DNA of 64,000 nt from Setaria digitata. Its lineage: Eukaryota; Nematoda; Chromadorea; Rhabditida; Setariidae. Shown piece after piece: positions 63,929-64,000 of the stretch (the first letter of the stretch is position 1; each line of letters begins with the position of its first letter). Under the pieces are notes generated by a model that saw nothing but the letters and a program-made list of their open reading frames with translations, searched no databases and was not told the DNA's origin. Position numbers and translations under genes: made by a program. Location of the stretch: NCBI GenBank assembly GCA_003640385.1, contig RCAB01000078.1, positions 1-64,000 of the forward strand, in the 5' to 3' direction.

Positions 63929-64000
63929 ATGAGTGATTACGATCATTTAGCGGAGCAGTTGCGGCATCCTGATAATCCTATAGTATTCATGGAAATGACA
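63929..64000 (+). CDS. Peptidyl-prolyl cis-trans isomerase (cyclophilin), 5' end only
   Basis: Proline isomerase of the cyclophilin fold; the visible N-terminus most resembles the spliceosome-associated PPIH/CypH type. Only 24 codons are in the window, open to the last base: MSDYDHLAEQLRHPDNPIVF then MEMT. The HPDNPIVFMEM segment corresponds to the first beta strand before the family's GRIxxELF motif, which lies outside. The ATG at 63929 follows an AG at 63919-63920, consistent with leader trans-splicing. An in-frame ATG at 63872 is an alternative start giving a 19-residue basic/hydrophobic extension. The family call rests on a short stretch. Confidence 0.6.
   Translation, partial: MSDYDHLAEQLRHPDNPIVFMEMT

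Overview
The window looks like nuclear DNA of a parasitic nematode, most likely a spirurid/filarial worm. This is inferred from AT-rich spacers with many T-runs, many short exons, T-rich 3' splice sites ending in TTTCAG or TTTTAG, AG sites just upstream of several start codons (as expected for spliced-leader trans-splicing), and gene families with nematode character. Almost every gene is split, so the longest single-frame ORFs are only pieces of genes. I rebuilt the genes by joining exons whose splice phases match. Each rebuilt coding sequence with both ends defined sums to a multiple of three, apart from one broken splice donor (QDPR).

Layout. 1781-7056 (+): ATP-dependent DNA ligase I, complete from the adenylation domain to an acidic tail; its extreme N-terminus is unresolved. 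9320-10378 (+): a 140-residue nematode globin. 11272-13653 (-): a 335-residue seven-helix serpentine receptor. 13654-21733: a long AT-rich stretch with a hidden minus-strand gene of unknown family (exons at 17866-19015, carrying two in-frame TGA codons or a 39-nt intron) and a candidate 64-residue membrane microprotein (19564-19758, +). 21734-23438 (-): dihydropteridine reductase (QDPR), with a G-to-A change at its last splice donor. 24136-24288 (+): an orphan terminal exon. 25283-27424 (-) and 27909-38237 (+): SHQ1 and the AP-3 delta subunit, head to head across about 480 bp. 43066-49165 (+): a tandem BTB/POZ protein with a CxxC...CxxC tail. 50320-58672 (-): a 16-exon patched-related protein. 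63929-64000 (+): the start of a cyclophilin, cut by the window edge.

The genes form no single pathway. They are a mixture of housekeeping functions (DNA joining, H/ACA snoRNP assembly, AP-3 vesicle coat, pterin recycling) and nematode-expanded families (globin, serpentine receptor, BTB, patched-related).

Four single-N positions (2477, 23934, 36656, 62775) each sit between two near-identical direct copies of 54-140 bp. They look like unmerged contig ends. Two of them duplicate the start of a real exon (ligase and AP-3 delta) and would mislead gene prediction. The most interesting biological signals are the hidden minus-strand gene with paired TGAs, the AT-AG QDPR intron, a 69-nt hairpin beginning six bases after a splice donor in the patched-related gene, a globin with Tyr where the CD1 Phe is expected, and the membrane microprotein.
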